Assembly (NCBI RefSeq): GCF_000317575.1
Contig: NC_019748.1
Coordinates: forward strand, 3,306,501-3,370,500
DNA: 64,000 nucleotides
Source: Stanieria cyanosphaera PCC 7437
GTDB lineage: Bacteria; Cyanobacteriota; Cyanobacteriia; Cyanobacteriales; Xenococcaceae
Reading direction: 5' to 3'
In this document: positions 36,495-46,745 of the stretch, piece after piece
Layout: the number at the start of each line of letters is the position of its first letter
How positions within the stretch are numbered: the first letter of the stretch is position 1
Made by a program: the position numbers and the translations under genes
Notes under the pieces: model-generated
The model's database searches: none
What the model was told of the DNA's origin: nothing
What the model saw: only the letters and a program-made list of their open reading frames with translations

Positions 36495-37307
36495 ATGCAA
36501 GCAAAACGCGATCGCTGGGTTTATGTTGTCCTAATTACAATGCTTTTGGCATTAATTGGCTTTTCAGGATTACCTTTAATAAGTAGTATTTGGCAAGAAA
36601 ATCAGCTAATTAGTCAAACTAGTCCACGAATAACTCAAGACCAACAAATTCAACTAGAAGCAGAAGCTAAAGGCTATCAAAAAGTTCTAGAACGAGAACC
36701 TAACAATCAAACTGCTCTTAAAGGTTTATTAAACATTAAAATTCAACAACAAGACCTCCAAGGAGCGATTGTTTTTCTGGAGAAATTAGCTCAACTCAAT
36801 CCTAAACAACCCGAATATTTCATCTTACTAGCTCAAGCCAAACAACAAACCGAAGACTTTGAAGGAGCAGCAGCAGCTTATAATCAAATTCTGAAACAGG
36901 ATGTAGCTAATATTCAAGCCTTGAGCGGAATTATTTCTCTTTATCTATTTCAAGATTTACCTCAAAGAGCGATCGCAATTCTTCAAGATACCTTAAAACA
37001 GTCACAATCTAGTCAAACAGCTTCAGAAAATACCATTGATATTGCTTCAATCAAATTACTTTTAGGCGAAGTTTATAGTCAAACTGAACACTATAGCGAT
37101 GCCAATCAAATCTATGAAGAAGTTATTGCTGCTAATCCCCAAGATTTTCGTCCAGTTTTGGCAAAAGCTCTCGTCCTTAGTAAACAAGGTGAAAATTCCC
37201 AAGCTAAAACTTGGTTAAAGCAGGCTTTATCTCTTGCACCGGCTCAGTTCAAAGACCAGATTAGTCAATTAATTGATAATTTAGCCATTAATCCTGTAGA
37301 ACCTTAG
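36495..37307 (+). CDS. Membrane-anchored TPR protein
   Basis: The 270-residue protein starts with a membrane helix (about residues 9-30, VYVVLITMLLALIGFSGLPL) followed by at least five tetratricopeptide repeats. Examples are YQKVLEREPNNQTALKGLLN, AAAAYNQILKQDVANIQAL and ANQIYEEVIAANPQDFRPVL. It probably scaffolds protein complexes at a membrane. It lies upstream of atpD but is separated from it by a hairpin, so co-transcription is doubtful. Confidence 0.87.
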   Translation: MQAKRDRWVYVVLITMLLALIGFSGLPLISSIWQENQLISQTSPRITQDQQIQLEAEAKGYQKVLEREPNNQTALKGLLNIKIQQQDLQGAIVFLEKLAQLNPKQPEYFILLAQAKQQTEDFEGAAAAYNQILKQDVANIQALSGIISLYLFQDLPQRAIAILQDTLKQSQSSQTASENTIDIASIKLLLGEVYSQTEHYSDANQIYEEVIAANPQDFRPVLAKALVLSKQGENSQAKTWLKQALSLAPAQFKDQISQLIDNLAINPVEP

Positions 37308-37327
37308 CATTTAGCCCAATTTACCGA

Positions 37328-37354
37328 TTTGCTCTAAGTTTTAGTTAGAGCAAA
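37328..37354. terminator. Perfect 10-bp hairpin between the TPR gene and atpD
   Basis: TTTGCTCTAA (37328-37337) pairs exactly with TTAGAGCAAA (37345-37354) around GTTTTAG. It starts 20 bases after the TPR stop. It lacks a following T-run, so rho-independent termination is probable rather than certain. Confidence 0.6.
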
Positions 37355-37473
37355 GTAACTCAAGAAACAATGTCCAGAGAGTTCAATAAAGTGATAATCT
37401 ATAAGATGGCAAATTTTAGACTAAATTAAGATTTCTCCTGCCTTATATATAGCTAACCACCAAATAGACATAG

Positions 37474-38928
<1,455 letters not shown>

Positions 38929-38940
38929 ATGACAGTTAAC

Positions 38941-39076
38941 AGTGACCAGTGACCAGTGACCAGTAAGTAAACAGTGATTATTAGCTGATAATGCTGGTAA
39001 CTGCGTAAACGTAGCACTGCGTAGTCTCTACAGGTAACTGATAACTTTGTAAGGGCGATTAGTTAATCGCCCCTAC
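38941..39076. repeat. Repeat cluster separating atpD and atpC
   Basis: Three tandem AGTGACC heptamers (38941-38961) are followed by other short repeats and a strong palindrome, GTAAGGGCGATTAG/TTAATCGCCCCTAC (39049-39076). These fill most of the 179-base spacer of an otherwise compact gene pair. Confidence 0.7.
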
Positions 39077-39107
39077 GAAATAACTGATAATTGATAACTA
39101 AAATAAG

Positions 39108-39524
39108 ATGGCATTAACTTTAAAAGTCATTACTCCAGATAAAACTGTTTGGAATGACAAGGTCGAAGAAATAGTTTTACCAAGTACAACTGGACAGTTG
39201 GGTATTCTTTCTGGTCATGCTCCCTTATTAAGTGCGCTTGATATTGGTGTGATGAGAATTCGTCCAGGCAAAGAATGGAAAGCGATCGCTTTGATGGGCG
39301 GTTTTGCTGAAGTGGAAAATAATGAAGTGAAAGTTTTGGTCAATGGTGCAGAAATGGGCGAAACAATTGACAAGGCAACCGCTAAAGCAGAATTTGACCA
39401 AGCTCAAAGTCGTTTTCAAACAGCCGACAAAGGTAGCGATCGCCAACAAAAATTCCAAGCAACCCAAGCCTTAAAACGTGCCAGAGCGCGTTTTCAAGCA
39501 GCAGGTGGTGTTGTCTCAATTTAA
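39108..39524 (+). CDS. atpC: ATP synthase F1 subunit epsilon
   Basis: The 138-residue epsilon subunit couples rotation and inhibits ATP hydrolysis in the dark. The N-terminal beta-sandwich ([40 protein letters not shown]) is followed by the C-terminal two-helix domain ([17 protein letters not shown] to [14 protein letters not shown]). It lies downstream of atpD in the same direction. A hairpin follows its stop codon. Confidence 0.97.
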   Translation: MALTLKVITPDKTVWNDKVEEIVLPSTTGQLGILSGHAPLLSALDIGVMRIRPGKEWKAIALMGGFAEVENNEVKVLVNGAEMGETIDKATAKAEFDQAQSRFQTADKGSDRQQKFQATQALKRARARFQAAGGVVSI

Positions 39525-39534
39525 ACAATAAATG

Positions 39535-39561
39535 AGGGCAGAAGTTCAATAACTCTGCCCT
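39535..39561. terminator. Hairpin terminator between convergent atpC and ycf65
   Basis: AGGGCAG (39535-39541) pairs with CTGCCCT (39555-39561), continued by AGTT/AACT around loop CAAT with a one-base bulge. Placed between convergent genes, it may serve both strands. Confidence 0.7.
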
Positions 39562-39587
39562 AAATCATTAGTAAAAATTTAAAAATA

Positions 39588-39890
39588 TTAGTTAGTACCA
39601 CTAAAAACTACGTCAGGGAACTTATCTTGAGCTTGCAACATGGTAGTAGTTTTACCATGTTCTTGCCAAAAATTGATGACCTCTGTAGCTTTGTTGAGGA
39701 CTTCAATTCTTTCGTTTTCTGCGATCCAATGCTTCGCTTCTAGTTCGTCGTGTAGCTGCTGCCAAGCATCATTCCGTGGCCAAAAGAAATAAGCAGTTAA
39801 GGGGCTTGTTCCCTTGCCTACTACTTGATCTACCGCAATAGCTACGTCCTTATCTAACCATAAAACTTTTAAAGTAAATCTTGACTCCAA
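39588..39890 (-). CDS. ycf65: Ribosomal protein PSRP-3/Ycf65
   Basis: The 100-residue protein is the cyanobacterial homologue of plastid-specific 30S ribosomal protein 3. Diagnostic blocks are [39 protein letters not shown], and [20 protein letters not shown]. It binds the small ribosomal subunit and may influence light-regulated translation. The start ATG at 39890 lies 68 bases from the divergent HAD gene start. Confidence 0.93.
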   Translation of the reverse strand: MESRFTLKVLWLDKDVAIAVDQVVGKGTSPLTAYFFWPRNDAWQQLHDELEAKHWIAENERIEVLNKATEVINFWQEHGKTTTMLQAQDKFPDVVFSGTN

Positions 39891-39958
39891 TTAAGCCTCC
39901 GACTTCATTCAATTAAATTGTCACAATAAACCTATTGTATTATACCTTATCTGTTACC

Positions 39959-40753
39959 ATGCAAACCGAAAATTTCACCACACTTGTAGTATTTGATATT
40001 GACGGAGTAATTAGAGATGTGGGTAATTCTTATCGTAGAGCGATCGCAGATACGGTAGAGCATTTTACCCAGGGTAAATATCGACCAACAATGATTGAGA
40101 TTGACCAACTCAAAAGTGAAGGAGTGTGGAATAATGATTGGGAAGCATCACGCGAATTAGTTTATCGCTATTATCAATCTCAGGGGCAGCAACGGCAGCA
40201 AATAGCTTTGGACTATAATCAGTTGGTTGCTTTTTTTCAGGGCAAATATCGGGGTTTAAACCCTCAACAGTGGGATGGTTATATCACAACCGAACCACTT
40301 CTATTATCAATTGAATATCTCCAACAATTAAATGCCGATCAAATCGGCTGGGGGTTTTTTAGTGGAGCGACTAGAGGTTCAGCGGAATACGTCTTGAAAA
40401 AACGTCTGGGTTTAACAGAAACTATTTTAGTAGCAATGGAAGATGCACCGAGTAAACCCGATCCTACTGGATTATTTAAAGCGATCGCTCAATTGGAAAA
40501 TAATAATTCAAGTCTAACTCCCGTTTTATATGTGGGGGATACGGTAGCGGATATGTACACCATCACTGAGGCGCAACAGATTCAACCAGAACGTCTTTGG
40601 TTGGGTGTTGGAGTGTTGCCTCCTCATGTACTAGGAACTTCCCAACAAACAGAATATAGCAACAAATTAATTAATGCTGGAGCAACTACAGTCTTAAACA
40701 ATGTAGAAAAATTGAATGCTAATTTAATTCAACAATTGATTTCAAATATTTAG
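39959..40753 (+). CDS. HAD superfamily hydrolase (cyanobacterial IA hypothetical subfamily)
   Basis: The 264-residue protein has the HAD nucleophile motif VVFDIDGVIRDVGNSYR, motif II FFSGATRGSAEYVLKKRLG, Lys in APSKPDPTG and acidic motif LYVGDTVADMYT. The long cap and the motif DGVIRDV match the TIGR01548-like group of HAD proteins in cyanobacteria, of unknown substrate. The ATG at 39959 was preferred to the TTG at 39935 because the family begins close to the nucleophile motif. Confidence 0.85.
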   Translation: MQTENFTTLVVFDIDGVIRDVGNSYRRAIADTVEHFTQGKYRPTMIEIDQLKSEGVWNNDWEASRELVYRYYQSQGQQRQQIALDYNQLVAFFQGKYRGLNPQQWDGYITTEPLLLSIEYLQQLNADQIGWGFFSGATRGSAEYVLKKRLGLTETILVAMEDAPSKPDPTGLFKAIAQLENNNSSLTPVLYVGDTVADMYTITEAQQIQPERLWLGVGVLPPHVLGTSQQTEYSNKLINAGATTVLNNVEKLNANLIQQLISNI

Positions 40754-40767
40754 AGCGAAAATGTTAA

Positions 40768-41184
40768 TTAATTTTTAATCTTCTCCAGCATGGCAATAAT
40801 TTGCTGATTGGCTTCAGGAAAAGGGTATTGTTTCATTTCGGTTACGCTTACCCAATGAATCTCTTCACATTCAATTGGTTGAGGTTCACCACTAAGATGC
40901 TCGCAATCATGCACAAATAAAGTCACATCAAAATTAGGGTAACGATGGGTAATCGTCATCAAGCGATCGCCTACTGCAATTTCTATGCCTAATTCTTCTT
41001 TAATTTCCCTTGCAATACATTCTTGAACCGTTTCTGCTGGTTCAACTTTTCCTCCTGGAAATTCCCACAAACCAGCCATGTCACCCTGAGAGCGTCTGCG
41101 ATCTATTAATATCTTTCCTTGTTGATTACGAATAACTGCCACCCCAATTTTTTTATGAGGTACAGTACAAACTATTTCGGTCAT
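40768..41184 (-). CDS. mutT: 8-oxo-dGTP diphosphatase MutT (Nudix)
   Basis: This 138-residue Nudix hydrolase clears oxidised dGTP and so prevents mutation. The full Nudix box runs from Gly45 through Glu51, Arg59-Glu60, Glu63-Glu64 and Gly66 (GKVEPAETVQ then ECIAREIKEELG), matching G-X5-E-X7-REUXEEXGU. GLWEFPGG precedes it and VDWVxxxEM-like HWVSVTEMKQYPFPEANQQI ends the fold, typical for MutT. It is convergent with the HAD gene, 14 bases apart. Confidence 0.92.
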   Translation of the reverse strand: MTEIVCTVPHKKIGVAVIRNQQGKILIDRRRSQGDMAGLWEFPGGKVEPAETVQECIAREIKEELGIEIAVGDRLMTITHRYPNFDVTLFVHDCEHLSGEPQPIECEEIHWVSVTEMKQYPFPEANQQIIAMLEKIKN

Positions 41185-41353
41185 GAATAATAAATGTTTT
41201 GATTTGCCTCAAACAAAATTCCTGGATGTCCCAAAAAATTTTTCAGGACGCAGGAAATCTTATTGTTTTAACAATTCAAGATTAAATTAAAAATAAGCAG
41301 TTTAATCTAATTGTTTGACAATTTTATAAAAATATTTGTAGAAAACTAGACAA

Positions 41354-41692
41354 TTATTCGTCTTCGTAAAAACTTCCTTCTAATTTTTGAAGCGACTTTT
41401 CAAAGGTCATGCGTTGTTCGACATTCCGAAGAAAATACCCACTCATCATCGCAGACGCTAATAACCTACCTAAATCCTCTCTACTAGTACTGATTGACAC
41501 CTCAAATTGTTCTGAAGGAAGATTGCCTAACAAACCAATAATATTGCGTTCCATAACCTGAAAAACTTCATGAGATTCAGGCTTGGAAAGTTGGGCAATT
41601 GTATCTGGACTCAAAGACTGAACATATTGCCAGAGCCGATTACTTTCAGTTTCACTACCGAAGATGTTTTTAGCGCGATTTTCTTGGTTCAC
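41354..41692 (-). CDS. DUF760 family protein
   Basis: This 112-residue helical protein is conserved in cyanobacteria and plants. The pattern LWQYVQSLSPDTIAQLSKPE, VFQVMERNIIGLLGNLPSEQ, then REDLGRLLASAMMSGYFLRN is typical of DUF760, members of which in plants have been linked to chloroplast protein turnover. Function here is unknown. The A-rich upstream region carries an AGGAGG-type Shine-Dalgarno (seen as CCTCCT on the plus strand at 41699-41704). Confidence 0.85.
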   Translation of the reverse strand: MNQENRAKNIFGSETESNRLWQYVQSLSPDTIAQLSKPESHEVFQVMERNIIGLLGNLPSEQFEVSISTSREDLGRLLASAMMSGYFLRNVEQRMTFEKSLQKLEGSFYEDE

Positions 41693-41841
41693 CGAATACC
41701 TCCTTATCGTGGTTTTGGTGTTATGGGTTGTTACATTGATTCAGCAATCTTCACTATATAATGTAACAATTGTATAACTTAATTATGGTCGGTAGAACCG
41801 AACCAAACCGATCTAATTCCCCGACCTATTTATGTTTGAGT

Positions 41842-42798
41842 TCAACTAGCAAGATATTCGCGAATATTAGTTTTTTGTTTGCGTAATTTGGCAAGAGCTT
41901 CTCTTTCAATTTGACGTACTCTTTCACGACTTATATTGAGACAGTCTCCAATTTTAGCTAGAGTAAGAGGCTTGCCGTCGGATAAACCAAATCGAAGCGA
42001 AATTACTTCCCGTTGTTGGGGAGTTAAATCAGTCATCAATTTGTCTAAATCTTTGCGAAGAGAAGAGTAGGTAGCATAGTCTTCTGGTGAAGCACCAGTA
42101 TCTTCTAGCATATCTCCGAGTTCAGTATCATTGTTATCGCCAACGCGAACATCTAAAGAAATTGGTTGACGAGATTTTTCTAAATATTCTCTGACTTGTT
42201 TGGGTGTTAGTTCTAATTCTTCTGCTAATTCGGAAATGGTAGCTGTTCTACCTTTCTGTTGTGCTAATTGTCGTTGAGCTTTTTTGATTTTATTGAGTTT
42301 TTCAGTAATATGAATGGGTAAGCGGATCGTTCTGCCTTTTTCTGCGATCGCACGAGTTATGGCTTGACGAATCCACCAATAAGCATAAGTAGAGAAACGA
42401 TAACCTTTGGTAGGGTCAAATTTTTCTACTCCTCTTTGCATACCAATAGTACCTTCTTGAATCAAATCAAGTAAATCAAGATTGCGTTTGAGGTATTTTT
42501 TAGCAACAGAAACTACTAAACGGAGATTGGCTTCTACCATTTTGCGTTTGGCTGCTTCTCCTGCTTGAATGATATTGCGTAATTCTTCTACCGTAATTTC
42601 CGCAGCATCAGCCCATTGAGATTCAGTTGGTTCTTCTCCTAATTTATCTTGGAGAGATTCTTTGATTTTTTCTACCTTGATTTGCTGTTGTACTCTTTTG
42701 GCGTAAAGAATTTCTTCTTCATGAGTCAACAGAGGTACTCTTCCTATCTCTTTGAGATAACTTCTGACAAGATCGTTGGATTTGGTCGCTGATTTCAT
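41842..42798 (-). CDS. Group 2 sigma-70 factor (SigB/SigD-like)
   Basis: This 318-residue factor directs RNA polymerase to alternative promoters during light or stress changes. Regions seen are 1.2 ([20 protein letters not shown]), 2 ([20 protein letters not shown] and [20 protein letters not shown]), 3 ([17 protein letters not shown]) and 4 with the helix-turn-helix ([20 protein letters not shown]). The acidic region 1.1 of group 1 factors is absent, marking group 2; the 318-residue length matches SigD-type proteins. A second such factor lies 1.2 kb away. Confidence 0.93.
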   Translation of the reverse strand: MKSATKSNDLVRSYLKEIGRVPLLTHEEEILYAKRVQQQIKVEKIKESLQDKLGEEPTESQWADAAEITVEELRNIIQAGEAAKRKMVEANLRLVVSVAKKYLKRNLDLLDLIQEGTIGMQRGVEKFDPTKGYRFSTYAYWWIRQAITRAIAEKGRTIRLPIHITEKLNKIKKAQRQLAQQKGRTATISELAEELELTPKQVREYLEKSRQPISLDVRVGDNNDTELGDMLEDTGASPEDYATYSSLRKDLDKLMTDLTPQQREVISLRFGLSDGKPLTLAKIGDCLNISRERVRQIEREALAKLRKQKTNIREYLAS

Positions 42799-43377
42799 GG
42801 TTTGAGTTGGCTAGGTGATAATTAGGGTTGAAAAAACCACCCTGACGGAAAGATCTGACCGTCAGCTTAACGATGGAGTTATTATTAAAAATGTGTGAAC
42901 TTATATTAAAAAAACGTTAGCTTATTGGTTAACTTAGGTTGCTTTTTCAGATTTGACGATCCAAAAAGGCGATCATTTTATACTTTTACTGTGGTTAGTT
43001 TTAATGATTCAGAAATGCGATCGCTTTGTTTGTCTACGTACGTGATTAGCTTTCTATTACTAGAATACACGATTTTGTTAAATATTGTAACTTTACTTAG
43101 AAAAGCAAACTATAATACATTGAAGGTTAAATTTTAGATCTTTCTAATAATTAGCTTAGCGAGAGAAAGGTGCTAAAAGTGCATCTTAGACAACAAAATT
43201 CTTCAAAAACGGCAATTTAATCAATATTTAAATTATTGCTTTCTTTGTAATACGCTGCAATACAGCAATCACAATTATGAATTTTGATAGTGTTATTCTT
43301 CGGTAAAGTTTATTCAGTAGACAACTTAGGTTTAATAACCGACACTAAATAACGGAAATTAGATTATTAAGTTGCTT
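42799..43377. other. Long divergent intergenic region
   Basis: The 579 bases between the sigma gene and the phosphoglycerate-mutase-like gene contain a GCGATCGC (about 43017-43024) and AT-rich sequence. A 70-codon frame at 42925-43137 lacks domain, ribosome site and codon pattern, and is not taken as a gene. A long leader for the sigma gene is possible. Confidence 0.45.
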
Positions 43378-44016
43378 ATGAGACAAACAGTTTGGATCGC
43401 CAGGCATGGCAATCGATTTGATTTTGTTAACCCCCAATGGTTTAATAATGCTATTAGACGTTACGATCCGCCTCTATCTGAAGATGGTTTCATCCAAGCG
43501 AGGCAATTAGGCAACCGCCTTCAAGGAGAGCAAATTACTCAGATTTTTTCATCTCCTTTTCTAAGGACTATTCAAACAGCTAATGAAGTTGCAGAAATAC
43601 TAGATTTACCAATTAAATTAGAAGCTGGATTAAGTGAATGGCATAAACAAGATTGGATGAGTGAATCACCTCAAATTCATCCGAGAGAATATTTAAAGAT
43701 TCATTATCCTCGTATTGATTGGACTTATCATTCTCAGATTTTTCCTCAATACCCCGAAAGTGAAATAGAAGTAAATACTCGTACTATGGCGATCGCGCAA
43801 AAATTGGTCAGTAAATATACTGAAAATATTCTCTTAGTCGGTCATAGTGCATCTGTATTGGGTGCTACCAGAGGATTGGTAGTGGGCGATCCTGTTGTTA
43901 AAACTTCTTTGTGTTGTTTAGTTAAAGTAATTCGCCAGCATGATCGATGGCATCTGGAATTAAATGGAGATACTTCTCACTTAAATGTAACAGAACAGAA
44001 AGTTAGATTGAATTAA
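43378..44016 (+). CDS. Histidine phosphatase / phosphoglycerate mutase-like protein
   Basis: This 212-residue protein has the phosphohistidine motif WIARHGNRFDFV near residue 8, LSEDGFIQARQLGNRLQGEQ, FSSPFLRTIQTANEVAE and the second catalytic His in ILLVGHSASVLGATRGLV. The RHGNR variant of RHGE/Q and the long insert around residues 95-130 (HPREYLKIHYPRIDW) are like eukaryotic UBASH3/Tfb5-type phosphatase relatives found in cyanobacteria. The substrate is unknown. The ATG at 43378 was preferred to the in-frame TTG at 43372. Confidence 0.85.
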   Translation: MRQTVWIARHGNRFDFVNPQWFNNAIRRYDPPLSEDGFIQARQLGNRLQGEQITQIFSSPFLRTIQTANEVAEILDLPIKLEAGLSEWHKQDWMSESPQIHPREYLKIHYPRIDWTYHSQIFPQYPESEIEVNTRTMAIAQKLVSKYTENILLVGHSASVLGATRGLVVGDPVVKTSLCCLVKVIRQHDRWHLELNGDTSHLNVTEQKVRLN

Positions 44017-44024
44017 TCTTAAAA

Positions 44025-44900
44025 CTATCCAAAAGAGACTTCAAGCTGCATAGCACGTTTTTTGAGCAGTTTCATTGCTCTATGAATAATTTGTCTAACT
44101 CGTTCCCGACTGATACCACAACGAGTCCCTATTTCTTCGTAGGTTTTGGGAATACCATCATCAAGACCATAACGCAAAGCAATCACATTTTGTTGTTTAG
44201 GAGAAAGAGTTTCGAGTAGACTGGCAATCTGGTTGCTTCTTTCGGTTTCAGTCACAATTTCGGTAGGAGAAGGAGAATCAGTGGCTAAAATTTGAGCAAG
44301 CTCGGTTTGGTTCTCATCTATTTTGACATTAAGGCTTTTTAATTTGGTTTTTTGGGCTGCTGCTTTAATGATTCTAAGTTTTTTGAGACTTAATTTCATC
44401 TCTCTAGCTATTTCTCGTTCAGTAGGTTGTCTACCTAATTCTTGAGATAATTGACGAGTTATTTTTTTAATCTTATTAAGGTCTTGAATAATATGAATTG
44501 GTAAACGAATGGCTCTAGATTGATTTGCGATCGCACGAGTAACAGCTTGACGAATCCACCAATAGGCATAAGTTGAAAATTTATAACCTTTATCAGGATC
44601 AAATTTTTCAATCGCTCGAATCAAACCTAAACTTCCTTCTTGAATCAGATCGAGTAAAGACAAACCACGATTCTGATATTTTTTGGCAATGGAGACTACT
44701 AACCGCAAATTAGCTTGAGTCATTTGTTGTTTAGCCCATTGTCCTTTTCTGACAATCTCTTGTTCCTCTGGTGTAAGGTGTTTTTTTTCCAACAAAGGTA
44801 ACATTAATTGTACTTGATTAGCTAAATCAACTTCTTGAGTAGCACTGAGAAGAGGAATTCTGCCAATTTGTTTGAGATAAATTTCGATGTTATTTGACAT
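44025..44900 (-). CDS. Group 2 sigma-70 factor, second copy
   Basis: The 291-residue protein has regions 1.2 ([20 protein letters not shown]), 2 ([20 protein letters not shown] and [20 protein letters not shown]), 3 and 4 ([20 protein letters not shown]). It is shorter and more divergent than the factor at 41842, differing mainly in region 3-4 linkers, so promoter choice likely differs. The DUF1830 gene lies two bases upstream and is probably co-transcribed. Confidence 0.92.
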   Translation of the reverse strand: MSNNIEIYLKQIGRIPLLSATQEVDLANQVQLMLPLLEKKHLTPEEQEIVRKGQWAKQQMTQANLRLVVSIAKKYQNRGLSLLDLIQEGSLGLIRAIEKFDPDKGYKFSTYAYWWIRQAVTRAIANQSRAIRLPIHIIQDLNKIKKITRQLSQELGRQPTEREIAREMKLSLKKLRIIKAAAQKTKLKSLNVKIDENQTELAQILATDSPSPTEIVTETERSNQIASLLETLSPKQQNVIALRYGLDDGIPKTYEEIGTRCGISRERVRQIIHRAMKLLKKRAMQLEVSFG

Positions 44901-44902
44901 AA

Positions 44903-45178
44903 TTAAACCACATTTGTAAGATTGTTTTCTTTAACAATTAGTTCAGAGCAAGGAATCATGTCTTTAAAAATATTAGTTGAGTAGGCTTGAACTACTTCAA
45001 GTTCACTAACAATAGGTGCTTCAAATAAAAAACGCTCTTGAGGAAAAATTACCCTTTCGCAATCTCTTTTAGGAATACCATGAAGACGAACAATTACAAT
45101 TTTATTGGTGCGATTAATATAACAACAGAGATGCTTATTTTTTAGTTCTAAATCTTGAGGAAAAAAAATTTGAGTCAT
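44903..45178 (-). CDS. DUF1830 family small protein
   Basis: The 91-residue protein matches DUF1830: [20 protein letters not shown], then [20 protein letters not shown] and a closing IPCSELIV. This beta-rich family is confined to cyanobacteria and has no known function. Its stop lies two bases before the ATG of the second sigma factor, so the two form an operon. It may modulate that factor, but this is inference. Confidence 0.85.
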   Translation of the reverse strand: MTQIFFPQDLELKNKHLCCYINRTNKIVIVRLHGIPKRDCERVIFPQERFLFEAPIVSELEVVQAYSTNIFKDMIPCSELIVKENNLTNVV

Positions 45179-45428
45179 GGGATTAGCGAGCCTAGTTGGG
45201 TAAATTAAATAATCAATTTATTAAACATTTTTGATATAAATAAAATTGTCTCAAAATTATTAATTACTTAAATCGACCTCAAGATATAATCTACAACTCA
45301 ATTGAGTGATCCCGAAGACAGCAGAAACCTAAAAATTTAAGTTTTGTATGTAATCTAATAATGAAGGCTAGAGAGCCAAGTATTTTAAAATAAAAAAATC
45401 AAGCAAAAGCTTAACTCCCACTATTAAA

Positions 45429-45650
45429 TTAAAATAAAGAGTTATTGATCGCTGGCGCAATAAATAATGAATGATTAGCAGTTTTAGGTAGACTAGGTGC
45501 TATAATTATTTGTACGATTTTTAATTTATGCTCGAAAATAAATTCACTATAATCAGCTAAGTCGTCTAATCCAATCAGATTTAAAAAAATTTCGGCTGTT
45601 AACCAAATAAATATTTTAAATACCCCGTTTTTAGTTAATATATTCGCCAT
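45429..45650 (-). CDS. Small cyanobacterial protein with N-terminal amphipathic/membrane helix
   Basis: This 73-residue frame contains FKIFIWLTAEIFLNLIGLDD followed by LADYSEFIFE, a pattern I associate with small uncharacterised cyanobacterial proteins. A strong AAAGGAGGTG sequence is present, but about 20 bases upstream of the only in-frame ATG, which is longer than usual. The C-terminus (about 25 residues) is hydrophobic and poorly conserved in appearance. Function is unknown. Confidence 0.6.
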   Translation of the reverse strand: MANILTKNGVFKIFIWLTAEIFLNLIGLDDLADYSEFIFEHKLKIVQIIIAPSLPKTANHSLFIAPAINNSLF

Positions 45651-45849
45651 AATAGTAGCGAGCTATTTTTCACCTCCTTTAGGGTAATTTCAGAAGATAA
45701 TTACCTATAAATAAAAGGTTACTATTTTAGATTAGCTCTATAAAATAGGTAATAAATATAATTATTTGCTCGCATTAAAATGATAGATATTCTATTGCGA
45801 AGAACAATCGTTCATCAGATATATAATTTATTAGTACATAGTCTTATCC

Positions 45850-46659
45850 CTATTCTCCTGCTGACCAAGGTTGCAAAAAATCAGCATAAAGAGTTAAACC
45901 ACCATCAATAAATAAAGTCTGACCTGTAATATAAGCTGCATCATCAGAAGCCAAAAAAGCGGTAATAGCGGCCATTTCTTCAGAAGTACCAACTCTACCC
46001 ATCGGAATATGTCTTTCTACTTCTTTTTGTTGTTCGGGGTTATTTTGCCAGTCATTGATTGGTGTAGCTGTAGCACCAGGAGCGATCGCGTTTACTCTAA
46101 TTCCTTGTGGAGCATACTCTAGTGCTAAAGTTTTAGTCATATTTTCCATTCCGCCTTTACTAATCGAATAGCTGAGATATTGCGGACGAGGAATAATTTC
46201 GTGAACAGAAGAAACATTAATAATAATACCGGCTCGTTTGGTGTCTAAAAAATGCTTAATCGCTTCTGTTGCACACAGATAAGCACCTCGTAGATTAACA
46301 GCAATTACTTTGTCAAAATCAGCTATATCAATTTGATGAGAAGGACTAGCTTTTTGAAACCCAGCATTATTAATTAAAATATCCAAACTGCCTAGTTTTT
46401 TAATGACTTCTTGACACATTCTAACGACATCTTCTGGTTCAGAAACATCTCCTTCTACTGGGATTGCTTGTCCACCACAACTTTTAACTTGAGAACAATT
46501 CTGTTCTATTAACTCTTTAGTTTGATCAAGTTTGTCAGGATCATTGCGATAGTTGAGGGCAACATTAGCACCTTCTGAAGCAAAACGGACTGCGATCGCT
46601 TGTCCAATCCCAGAAGTTGCACCAGTGATCAAAACATTTTTTCCTGTTAATCCTTTCAT
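45850..46659 (-). CDS. SDR family oxidoreductase (glucose 1-dehydrogenase-like)
   Basis: This 269-residue SDR shows the cofactor loop GATSGIG (13-19), an acidic-free strand-2 end (NYRNDPD) suggesting NADP, DILINNAGFQ, catalytic Ser in IINVSSVHEIIP, YSISK with Tyr and Lys, and the C-terminal AAYITGQTLFIDGGLTLYAD. Together they place it among glucose 1-dehydrogenase/3-oxoacyl reductase types; the HEIIPRPQY segment favours the former. It may be a stress-related sugar or polyol enzyme. Confidence 0.88.
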   Translation of the reverse strand: MKGLTGKNVLITGATSGIGQAIAVRFASEGANVALNYRNDPDKLDQTKELIEQNCSQVKSCGGQAIPVEGDVSEPEDVVRMCQEVIKKLGSLDILINNAGFQKASPSHQIDIADFDKVIAVNLRGAYLCATEAIKHFLDTKRAGIIINVSSVHEIIPRPQYLSYSISKGGMENMTKTLALEYAPQGIRVNAIAPGATATPINDWQNNPEQQKEVERHIPMGRVGTSEEMAAITAFLASDDAAYITGQTLFIDGGLTLYADFLQPWSAGE

Positions 46660-46745
46660 CTGAAATTTAATTAATTAGAAGCTGCTTGCTTTTAAATATT
46701 TAGCAAAAAAAACTTCTCAATAAATCCTTCTTTAGTAATAATTAA

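Noticed and set aside
42925-43137. Plus-strand frame of 70 codons in the sigma gene upstream region
   Set aside because: No ribosome site, no recognisable pattern, and a composition like noncoding AT-rich DNA.
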